Positions 55,558-64,000 of a stretch of 64,000 nucleotides of DNA are shown in pieces; position 1 is the stretch's first letter, and each line of letters opens with the position of its first letter. The notes under the pieces were generated by a model. It did not search any database. It was given only the letters and a program-made list of their open reading frames with translations, and was not told where the DNA came from. Origin of the DNA: Rhodanobacteraceae bacterium ZG21-1. GTDB taxonomy: Bacteria > Pseudomonadota > Gammaproteobacteria > Xanthomonadales > Rhodanobacteraceae. The stretch is from the NCBI GenBank assembly GCA_021390615.1, contig JAJEJU010000024.1, positions 1,364,001 to 1,428,000 of the forward strand, written 5' to 3'. The position numbers and the translations under genes are program-made.

Positions 55558-57759
55558 ATGTCAAATACCAGCAACGCTGCGCCAGACAACGACGAGATCG
55601 ACCTGGGTGCCATGCTTGGCACCTTGTTGGATAACAAGTGGCTGATCCTGGCGATCACCGGCTTGTTCATGCTGTGCAGCGTGGCCTATGCCCTGTTGGC
55701 GACGCCGATCTACGAGGCGGATGCCCTGGTGCAGGTCGAGCAAAAAGTGCCGGATCTGCCCGGCCTCAGCGCACTGTCGCAGACTCTGGGAGCGTCCAAT
55801 TCAGAGGCGACCACCGAGATTGCCTTGATTACCTCGCGCACGGTGATCGGCCATGCCGTGGACGATCTCAAGCTCGACGTGGTGGCTCAGCCGCAGCATT
55901 TCCCCTTGTTCGGCAACGGCGTGGCGCGACGCTACCGGAACGCCCATCCGGGCGAGCTGGCCAGCCCGTGGTTCGGCATGAACGGCTACGACTGGGGCGG
56001 CGCACAACTGGAGTTGCAGCAGATCGATCTGCGCAGCGACCTGCTCGGCAAGCCGTTGACCCTGGTGGCCGGCGACAAGGATGCCTACAGCCTGCTGGAC
56101 GACCAGGGCCAGCCTCTGCTGCAAGGCACGGTCGGAAAGCTCGCCAATGGGCATGGCGTGAGCATGCTGGTCTCGAACTTGCGAGCCAATTCGGGCACTC
56201 GCTTCGATGTGCAGCGCAATCGCGCGCTGACCACCATCAATGCATTGCAGCAGGCGATCAAGGCCAGCGAGCAGGGCAAGGATTCCGGCATCATCGGCCT
56301 GTCCTACGACAATGCCAGCCCCACGATGGCTGCCGACCTGCTCAATCAGGTGTGCCTGTGGTACGTGCGTCAGAACGTCGAATGGAACGCCGCCGAAGCG
56401 GCCAAGAGCCTGGAGTTCGTGCAGGAACAGCTGCCCAAGGTGAGGGCGGAAACCGATCGGGCGCAGGCTGCCTTGAATGCCTTCCAGATCAAGGCGCACT
56501 CGGTCGACATCACCATGCAGACCAAGAGCCTGCTGGACCAGAGCGTCACCATCGAAGGCAGCATCCAGCAGCTGCAGATGCAGAAGGCGGATATCGATCG
56601 CCGCTTCACTTCGGACCACCCGGCCTATAAGGCGCTGATGCAGCAGATCAGCGACATGCAGGCGCAGAAGGCCGCGGTAGACAAGCAGGTCGGCGATCTG
56701 CCGGACACCCAGCAGCAGCTGCTCAAGCTGACCCGCGACGTCGAAGTGAGCAACCAGACCTACACCGGCCTGGTCAGCCAGGAGCAGCAGCTGGACATCG
56801 CGCGCGCCGGCAAGGTCGGCAATGTGCATATCGTCGACAAAGCGGCGGTCGACGTCACGCATCCGGTCAAGCCCAAGCGAGCCATCGTGAGCATCGGCGG
56901 CACCTTGCTCGGTCTGTTCCTGTCAGTCTGCATCGTGCTGGTGCGGCAGATGCTCAACCGCGGCGTGGAAGATCCCGCCGTTATCGAGCAACTGGGACTG
57001 CCGGTATACGCTTCGATCCCGATCAGCAATGCCGAGCGCACGGCGATGTCCGACGGTCGACATCGACGCGGCGACGGCAAGGCCTCCCTGCTGGCCGTCA
57101 ACGAGCCGACGGATCTGGCTACCGAGGCGATACGCAGCCTGCGCACCAGCCTGCACTTTGCGCGCCTCGAGGCCAAGAACAATGTGTTGATGATCTCCGG
57201 CGCCAGCCCGGAGGCGGGCAAGACCTTCGTCTCGTCCAATCTCGCCGCGATGATCGCCCAGGCTGGCCAGCGCGTGCTCCTGATCGACGGCGACATGCGC
57301 AAGGGAACCTTGCACAAGGTCATGGGCGGTCCGCACGAAGGCGGCCTGTCCGAGCTGATTGCCGGCAGCATCGAACTGACTGCGGCGATCCGACCGGTAT
57401 CGTCGGTGCCGAACCTGCATTACATCGCGGGCGGCAAGGTCCCGCCCAATCCGTCCGAGCTGCTGATGAATGCCCGGTTCACGCATCTGCTCGAACAGCT
57501 GATGCCGATGTACGACCTGGTCATCATCGACACGCCGCCGATTCTCGCCGTCACCGACGCGGCGATCATCGGCCACCTGGCCGGAACCAGCTTGCTGGTG
57601 GTGCGCTTCGGCCTCAATCAGGCCCGCGAAATCGCCTTGGCCAAGCAGCGATTCGTGCAGAACGGCGTCGACATCAAGGGAGCCATCTTCAATGCGGTGG
57701 AGAAGCGCAGCAGCGGCTACTACTCGTATGGCTACTACGAATACAAAGCTGCGAGGTAG
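55558..57759 (+). CDS. wzc: Polysaccharide co-polymerase / autokinase (Wzc-type BY-kinase)
   Basis: The 733-aa protein is a PCP-2a co-polymerase with a BY-kinase. The N-terminal Wzz part has a membrane helix (WLILAITGLFMLCSVAYALL) and YEADALVQVEQK. A long coiled coil follows. The second membrane helix is IVSIGGTLLGLFLSVCIVLV. The C-terminal kinase has Walker A (SGASPEAGKTFVSSNLA), Walker A' (VLLIDGDMRKG) and Walker B (LVIIDTPPI). The tail is Tyr-rich (YYSYGYYEY, five Tyr) for autophosphorylation. It works with the adjacent Wzb phosphatase to control export and chain length. No Wza exporter is visible in the window. Confidence 0.95.
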   Translation: MSNTSNAAPDNDEIDLGAMLGTLLDNKWLILAITGLFMLCSVAYALLATPIYEADALVQVEQKVPDLPGLSALSQTLGASNSEATTEIALITSRTVIGHAVDDLKLDVVAQPQHFPLFGNGVARRYRNAHPGELASPWFGMNGYDWGGAQLELQQIDLRSDLLGKPLTLVAGDKDAYSLLDDQGQPLLQGTVGKLANGHGVSMLVSNLRANSGTRFDVQRNRALTTINALQQAIKASEQGKDSGIIGLSYDNASPTMAADLLNQVCLWYVRQNVEWNAAEAAKSLEFVQEQLPKVRAETDRAQAALNAFQIKAHSVDITMQTKSLLDQSVTIEGSIQQLQMQKADIDRRFTSDHPAYKALMQQISDMQAQKAAVDKQVGDLPDTQQQLLKLTRDVEVSNQTYTGLVSQEQQLDIARAGKVGNVHIVDKAAVDVTHPVKPKRAIVSIGGTLLGLFLSVCIVLVRQMLNRGVEDPAVIEQLGLPVYASIPISNAERTAMSDGRHRRGDGKASLLAVNEPTDLATEAIRSLRTSLHFARLEAKNNVLMISGASPEAGKTFVSSNLAAMIAQAGQRVLLIDGDMRKGTLHKVMGGPHEGGLSELIAGSIELTAAIRPVSSVPNLHYIAGGKVPPNPSELLMNARFTHLLEQLMPMYDLVIIDTPPILAVTDAAIIGHLAGTSLLVVRFGLNQAREIALAKQRFVQNGVDIKGAIFNAVEKRSSGYYSYGYYEYKAAR

Positions 57760-57835
57760 ATCACATGAGGACCGTCAAGCAAGACTTCATTCAATGTGTA
57801 TTGATTCATGTATCTGTCAAGTCACGACGATATAA

Positions 57836-57855
57836 TTAGACTTCTTTACGTCTAA
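57836..57855. promoter_or_regulatory. TATAAT box overlapping a short inverted repeat upstream of the sugar genes
   Basis: In an AT-rich 286-base gap between the wzc-like gene and the dehydrogenase gene, TATAAT lies at 57831-57836. TTAGAC (57836-57841) and GTCTAA (57850-57855) form an inverted repeat with an 8-base spacer. It could be a regulated internal promoter, but no convincing -35 hexamer is at the normal distance. The gap otherwise has no gene. Confidence 0.35.
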
Positions 57856-58045
57856 ACGTCCTTAATCAATCCAATCGCCTCCAGTCCTTTTGAATGGACG
57901 CGAATGCCGCAACAAGCCATGAAGGAGGGCGCGCGCTATAGACAGGCTTGGATGCCATGACCTGGCCAGTAGGCTTTTCGTGCTTGATCCGGAATTCGGC
58001 CTTTTTTTGGCCAGCTTCGGATCGTAACTACTCTGGAAAATTGGC

Positions 58046-59323
58046 ATGCAAAAATTGGATAGCGCCAAGATCGCCATCATCGGCCTCGGCTATGTCGGGT
58101 TGCCGCTGGCGGTGGAGTTCGGCAAGAAATACGACACGGTGGGCTTCGATATCCGTGCGGCGCGAGTGGACGAGTTGCGCGCTGGACGCGACAGCACGCT
58201 CGAGGTCGATTCGGCCGAACTCGCCGAAGCCAGCCGCCTGAGCTTCAGCTCGGCACTGGAAGCCATCGCCGACTGTACGGTCTACATCGTCACGGTGCCC
58301 ACCCCGATCGATTCGGCGAAGCGCCCCGATCTTTCGCCGCTGATCCGGGCCAGCGAGAGCCTGGGCAAGGTGCTCAAGCGCGGCGACGTGGTGGTGTACG
58401 AGTCCACGGTATATCCGGGCTGCACCGAAGAAGTCTGCATTCCGATCCTGGAGAGACTCTCCGGGCTCGTCTTCAACCGGGATTTTTTTGCCGGCTACAG
58501 CCCCGAACGCATCAATCCCGGCGACAAGCAGCATCGGGTCACCTCGATACTCAAGGTGACTTCGGGCTCCACGGCCGAGGCGGCGGACTTCGTCGATTCG
58601 CTCTACGCCAGCATCATCGTGGCCGGCACCCACAAGGCCAGCAGCATCAAGGTGGCCGAGGCCGCCAAGGTGATCGAAAACACCCAGCGCGACCTCAATA
58701 TCGCCCTGGTCAACGATCTGGCGATCCTGTTCAACAAGCTGGGGATCGACACCCTGGAAGTGCTGCAGGCGGCCGGCACCAAGTGGAATTTCCTGCCGTT
58801 CCGACCGGGCCTGGTCGGCGGTCACTGCATCAGCGTGGATCCCTATTACCTGACCCACAAGGCGCAGGAGGTCGGCCACCATCCCGACGTCATCCTCGCC
58901 GGCCGTCGCACCAATGACGGCATGGGGCCGTACGTCGCCAGCGAAGTGGTGCGCCTGATGGTGCGCAAAGGCATCAATCCGGTGCACGCGCGCATCCTGC
59001 TGCTGGGCCTGGCGTTCAAGGAAAACTGCCCCGACCTGCGCAATACCCGCGTGGTGGACATCGTGCATGCGCTGCGCGGCTACAGCGTCGACGTCGACGT
59101 CCACGACCCGTGGGTGGACGCGGCCGAGGCCGGACACGAATACGGATTGACGCCAATCGAAGAGCCGGGGCGCAGCGACTACGACGCCATCATCGTCGCC
59201 GTCGGCCACCACCAGTTCGTCACCCTGGGCGCCGAAGGCATCCGCGCCTTCGGCAAGCCCACCTCGGTGATCTACGACGTGAAATATGTGCTTCCGCGCG
59301 ATGCGGTGGACGGCCGGCTGTGA
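58046..59323 (+). CDS. UDP-N-acetylhexosamine 6-dehydrogenase (WbpA/TviB/WbpO type)
   Basis: The 425-aa nucleotide-sugar dehydrogenase has an N-terminal Rossmann motif ([20 protein letters not shown], 8-27). The middle carries [31 protein letters not shown] with the catalytic Cys of [12 protein letters not shown]. The C-terminal Rossmann half holds [21 protein letters not shown]. The [23 protein letters not shown] wording is that of the TviB/WbpO/WbpA family oxidising UDP-GlcNAc or UDP-GalNAc to the uronic acid. It is the first step for UDP-GlcNAc(3NAc)A-type sugars, consistent with the WbpB/D/E-like genes downstream. The next gene starts 2 bases after its stop. Confidence 0.92.
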   Translation: MQKLDSAKIAIIGLGYVGLPLAVEFGKKYDTVGFDIRAARVDELRAGRDSTLEVDSAELAEASRLSFSSALEAIADCTVYIVTVPTPIDSAKRPDLSPLIRASESLGKVLKRGDVVVYESTVYPGCTEEVCIPILERLSGLVFNRDFFAGYSPERINPGDKQHRVTSILKVTSGSTAEAADFVDSLYASIIVAGTHKASSIKVAEAAKVIENTQRDLNIALVNDLAILFNKLGIDTLEVLQAAGTKWNFLPFRPGLVGGHCISVDPYYLTHKAQEVGHHPDVILAGRRTNDGMGPYVASEVVRLMVRKGINPVHARILLLGLAFKENCPDLRNTRVVDIVHALRGYSVDVDVHDPWVDAAEAGHEYGLTPIEEPGRSDYDAIIVAVGHHQFVTLGAEGIRAFGKPTSVIYDVKYVLPRDAVDGRL

Positions 59324-59325
59324 AC

Positions 59326-61336
<2,011 letters not shown>

Positions 61337-61360
61337 GCCTGGCGCCATGAGCATGACCCC

Positions 61361-61942
61361 ATGAGCTTCTATCAACATCCCACGGCCATCATCGACGAAG
61401 GCGCGCAGATCGGCGAAGGCTCGCGCATCTGGCATTTCGTGCACGTCTGCGCAGGGGCCCGCATCGGCAAGGGTGTGTCGCTGGGCCAGAACGTGTTCGT
61501 CGGCAACAAGGTCAGCATCGGCGATCACTGCAAGATTCAGAACAACGTGTCGATCTACGACAACGTGACGCTGGAGGAGGGCGTGTTCTGCGGCCCGAGC
61601 ATGGTGTTCACCAATGTCTACAACCCGCGTGCGCTGGTGGAACGCAAGAACGAATACCGCGACACGCTGGTGAAACGCGGCGCCACGCTGGGCGCCAACT
61701 GCACGATCGTCTGCGGCGTGACCATCGGCGAATTCGCCTTCGTCGGTGCCGGCGCCGTGGTCAACAAGGATGTACCGGCCTACGCCCTGATGGTGGGCGT
61801 GCCGGCGCGACAGATCGGCTGGATGAGCGAATTCGGCGAACAACTTGAGCTGCCGTTGACCGGCAACGGTGAAACGATATGTCCGACTACAGGCCTGCGG
61901 TATCAGCTGGAAAATGGGCAGTGCCGCTGCGTGAAAGCGTAG
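61361..61942 (+). CDS. UDP-3-amino sugar N-acetyltransferase (WbpD/WlbB-like, left-handed beta-helix)
   Basis: The 193-aa protein is a hexapeptide-repeat acetyltransferase. Repeats such as [59 protein letters not shown] and [21 protein letters not shown] build the left-handed beta-helix. [17 protein letters not shown] is a loop conserved in WbpD/WlbB. It acetylates the 3-amino group of UDP-GlcNAc3NA. The last ~64 bases overlap the start of the flippase gene in another frame. Confidence 0.93.
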   Translation: MSFYQHPTAIIDEGAQIGEGSRIWHFVHVCAGARIGKGVSLGQNVFVGNKVSIGDHCKIQNNVSIYDNVTLEEGVFCGPSMVFTNVYNPRALVERKNEYRDTLVKRGATLGANCTIVCGVTIGEFAFVGAGAVVNKDVPAYALMVGVPARQIGWMSEFGEQLELPLTGNGETICPTTGLRYQLENGQCRCVKA

Positions 61943-63288
61943 CGCGACTCCGCCAGAGCGGGCTGATCCGATCGATTACCTTGCTGGTCGGCGGCACCGC
62001 CTTCGCACAGGCGTTGATGGTGCTGGTGCTGCCGATCCTGACCCGGCTGTATTCGCCCCAGGACTTCAGCGTGCTGGCGGTCTATGCCTCGCTGCTGGGC
62101 ATCATCTCGGTGGCCGCCTGCCTGCGCCTGGACATCGCTATACCGATGCCGGCGACCGACGGCGAGGCGGCGAATCTGCTGGCCCTGGCGCTGGGCTTTT
62201 GCCTGCTGGTGTCGGTGGCGGTGGCCTTGCCGATCCTGCTGATGCCCACCACGATTGCCGGGTGGCTTCATCAGCCGTCGTTGCGAGCCTACCTGTGGCT
62301 GCTGCCGATCGGCGTGCTGCTGGCAGGGGCTTATAGCGCGCTGCAGTACTGGGCCACGCGAAAGAAAATCTTCGGCGTAATCGCCAAAACCCGTATGACC
62401 CAGGCGATCGGCGCCGCGGGAGCGCAACTCGGCATGGGCTGGCTGGGCCTGGCGCCCTCCGGCCTGCTGGTGGGGCAGGCGATCAGCAGCGGCGCCGGCG
62501 TGGTCGGCCTGGGGCGGCGCATTCTGACTGTGGATCGTGCGGCCTTGAATGAGGTAAGCCTGCCCAATATGCGGCGGCTGTTCCAGGAGTACGACCGCTT
62601 CCCCAAGTACTCGACCTTCGAGGCGCTGGCCAATACCGGCGGCATCCAATTGCCGGTGATCATGATTGCCGCCTTGGCGATCGGGCCGGAGGCCGGATTT
62701 CTGATGCTGGGCATGCGGGTGATCCAGGTACCGATGAACCTGATCGGCAACGCGATCTCCCAGGTCTATCTGGCGCATGCGCCGGAAGAATATCGCGCCG
62801 GCACGCTGGGCAAATTCACTGCCAATATTCTCGGCGGCCTGATGAAGACCGGCGTCGGCCCGCTGCTGTTTGCCGCGCTGGTGGCGCCGCAGGCCTTCGC
62901 GCTGATCTTCGGCGAGAAGTGGCAGCGCGCCGGTGTCCTGGTGGCCTGGATGACGCCGTGGTTTATCGCGCAGCTGATGTCGTCGCCGGTGTCCATGGTC
63001 ATGCATGTGCGCAATCGGCAGCGCGCGATGATGCTGCTCACCTTGGCCGGCTTGTGCCTGCGCGTGGGCGCGATCGGCGCAGCGGCCCTGTGGCTGCCCG
63101 GCCGGCTTTCCGAACTGTATGCGCTGTCCGGCGTGGTGTTCTACGCCACGTGCTTCCTGATTTTCTCCGGCCTGGCCGGGCTGCGGCTGCAGGACTACCG
63201 GCTGTTGCTGAAGTCGGGCGGCCACGTCGTGCTGGCGTGGCTGGTGTTCGGGCTGATCGCGCACTACGCGCTGGGACGCCTGGTCTGA
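61879..63288 (+). CDS. Wzx-like polysaccharide flippase (MOP superfamily)
   Basis: This is a 469-aa multi-span membrane protein with about 12 helices, the first being [42 protein letters not shown]. The last phrase is the standard N-terminal motif of polysaccharide-biosynthesis/Wzx proteins. Other helices include [22 protein letters not shown] and [20 protein letters not shown]. It would flip lipid-linked sugar repeats across the inner membrane. An ATG at 61879 overlaps the acetyltransferase gene; a GTG at 61921 with GGAAAATGGG before it is an alternative and removes 14 atypical residues. Confidence 0.88.
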   Translation: MSDYRPAVSAGKWAVPLRESVARLRQSGLIRSITLLVGGTAFAQALMVLVLPILTRLYSPQDFSVLAVYASLLGIISVAACLRLDIAIPMPATDGEAANLLALALGFCLLVSVAVALPILLMPTTIAGWLHQPSLRAYLWLLPIGVLLAGAYSALQYWATRKKIFGVIAKTRMTQAIGAAGAQLGMGWLGLAPSGLLVGQAISSGAGVVGLGRRILTVDRAALNEVSLPNMRRLFQEYDRFPKYSTFEALANTGGIQLPVIMIAALAIGPEAGFLMLGMRVIQVPMNLIGNAISQVYLAHAPEEYRAGTLGKFTANILGGLMKTGVGPLLFAALVAPQAFALIFGEKWQRAGVLVAWMTPWFIAQLMSSPVSMVMHVRNRQRAMMLLTLAGLCLRVGAIGAAALWLPGRLSELYALSGVVFYATCFLIFSGLAGLRLQDYRLLLKSGGHVVLAWLVFGLIAHYALGRLV

Positions 63289-63854
63289 TGCTCAGGCGCG
63301 CGCTGAAGCGGTCTGCCTTTCTGATTGCGCCGGTGGCGAAGCTCGTGCTGTCGCTGTTCTTCAAGCGGAAGTACCTGCAGGGCAGGCATTTCGATGTCAG
63401 CTACGGCGGCTACTTCTGGGCGGTTCGCTCGGCGTGGCAGAAGAACATCCTGCGCCTGGCGCGTCCTTTGCCCTGGCCGAGCGGCCTCACCTGCTACGTG
63501 TCCGATCCGGACAACCTGGTGTTCCATCCGGACGACATCAACAACTTCCAATCGCCCGGCATCTACCTGCAGAACTTCAAGGGCACCATCCACCTCGGGC
63601 GCGGCACTTACATCGCGCCGAACGTCGGCATCATCACCGCGAATCATCGTCTGGATGCGCTGGACGAACACGAAGACGGCCAGGACGTGGTGATCGGCGA
63701 ACGCTGCTGGATCGGCATGAACGCGGTGATTCTTCCTGGCGTGGTGCTCGGCGAGCGAACCGTGGTGGCGGCAGGCGCCGTCGTCACCGGCAGCTTCCCG
63801 CAGGGCCGCTGCGTGATCGGCGGCGTGCCGGCAAAAATCCTCAAAGAGATCTGA
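63288..63854 (+). CDS. Hexapeptide-repeat acyl/acetyltransferase
   Basis: The 188-aa product ends with left-handed beta-helix repeats (LGRGTYIAPNVGIITANHRL...QDVVIGERCWIGMNAVILPGVVLGERTVVAAGAVVTGSFP...VIGGVPAKILKEI). This is the WbbJ/LbH_MAT-like acetyltransferase pattern, with the catalytic His in ITANHRL. The N-terminus has a hydrophobic stretch (AFLIAPVAKLVLSLFF). It probably O-acetylates a sugar of the polysaccharide. Its ATG overlaps the flippase stop (TGATG). Confidence 0.88.
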   Translation: MLRRALKRSAFLIAPVAKLVLSLFFKRKYLQGRHFDVSYGGYFWAVRSAWQKNILRLARPLPWPSGLTCYVSDPDNLVFHPDDINNFQSPGIYLQNFKGTIHLGRGTYIAPNVGIITANHRLDALDEHEDGQDVVIGERCWIGMNAVILPGVVLGERTVVAAGAVVTGSFPQGRCVIGGVPAKILKEI

Positions 63855-63855
63855 C

Positions 63856-64000
63856 ATGCAGTTCATCGATCTGAAAACCCAGCAGCAGGCAATCAAGCCC
63901 GAATTGGATCGCAGAATCGCTGCGGTGCTTGCGCACGGCCAATACATCATGGGGCCGGAGGTCGCCGAACTGGAGCAGGTGCTGGCGAGCTTCGTCGGCG
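63856..64000 (+). CDS. WbpE-like sugar aminotransferase, N-terminal fragment (runs off right edge)
   Basis: The 48 visible residues begin MQFIDLKTQQQAIKPELDRR and continue with VLAHGQYIMGPEVAELEQVL. This is the highly conserved N-terminus of WbpE and related DegT/DnrJ/EryC1 PLP aminotransferases. It would transfer an amino group to C3 of the UDP-3-keto sugar made by the WbpB-like enzyme, filling the one missing step of the pathway. The gene starts 1 base after the acyltransferase stop. The PLP-binding Lys lies outside the window. Confidence 0.88.
   Translation, partial: MQFIDLKTQQQAIKPELDRRIAAVLAHGQYIMGPEVAELEQVLASFVG

Overview
The window is GC-rich (roughly 65 %) chromosomal DNA with gammaproteobacterial gene content. 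The gene families (WbpA/B/D/E-type sugar genes, a PNGase A-family amidase, a filamentous haemagglutinin with DUF3739-type end, a TcA toxin) and the codon use suggest the Xanthomonadales, most likely a Rhodanobacteraceae member such as Dyella or a relative. This is inference from family composition, not a database match. I saw no rRNA, tRNA, CRISPR array or insertion sequence.

Region A (1-16484, minus strand) is the most unusual part. Read 5'->3' on the minus strand it holds: an orphan TcA-type giant toxin subunit (2917 aa); a protein with a Cys-rich head and a Hint (intein-like) domain; a small Cys-rich protein; a 354-aa peptide consisting of a ~58-residue leader and 11 tandem Thr/Cys repeats with the invariant core TCKPTRNPCC; an intergenic hairpin; an aminoglycoside-phosphotransferase-fold kinase; and a protein fusing a HopA1-like domain to a LanC-like cyclase domain with zinc ligands. 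Kinase + HopA1-like lyase is the signature of class V lanthipeptide synthesis. Here the lyase is fused to a LanC cyclase and the presumed substrate is a multi-core precursor. The proposal is a multi-core lanthipeptide system genetically tied to a Tc-like toxin. A truncated sensor histidine kinase gene lies beyond it at the window edge.

Region B (17329-24073) holds ordinary accessory genes. An AraC-family regulator is divergent from an aldo/keto reductase and an SDR reductase. A TetR regulator with two palindromic sites is divergent from a DUF308-like membrane protein. An asparagine-synthetase-like protein is followed by a 54-aa peptide gene that may be its substrate.

Region C (25137-51707, plus strand) is a two-partner secretion island. 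A STN/TonB-C-like protein, an ECF sigma factor and a FecR-type anti-sigma precede a TpsB transporter, an ExbB with a large extracytoplasmic DUF2341/LamG head, ExbD, TonB, a Porin_5-type porin, a coiled-coil periplasmic protein, a small secreted protein and a ~4360-aa TpsA exoprotein. The tpsB unit and the tpsA unit are each preceded by the same 27-bp element (one mismatch), probably the promoter recognised by the local ECF sigma factor. A small unknown gene and a PstS/DING-like secreted binding protein with a strong terminator follow.

Region D (52382-64000) holds a secreted PNGase A-family glycoamidase on the minus strand. After it comes an exopolysaccharide/O-antigen locus: Wzb-type phosphatase, Wzc-type tyrosine kinase, UDP-HexNAc dehydrogenase, epimerase, WbpB-, WbpD- and WbpE-like enzymes for a 2,3-diacetamido uronic acid, a Wzx-like flippase and an acyltransferase. 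It runs off the right edge inside the wbpE-like gene.
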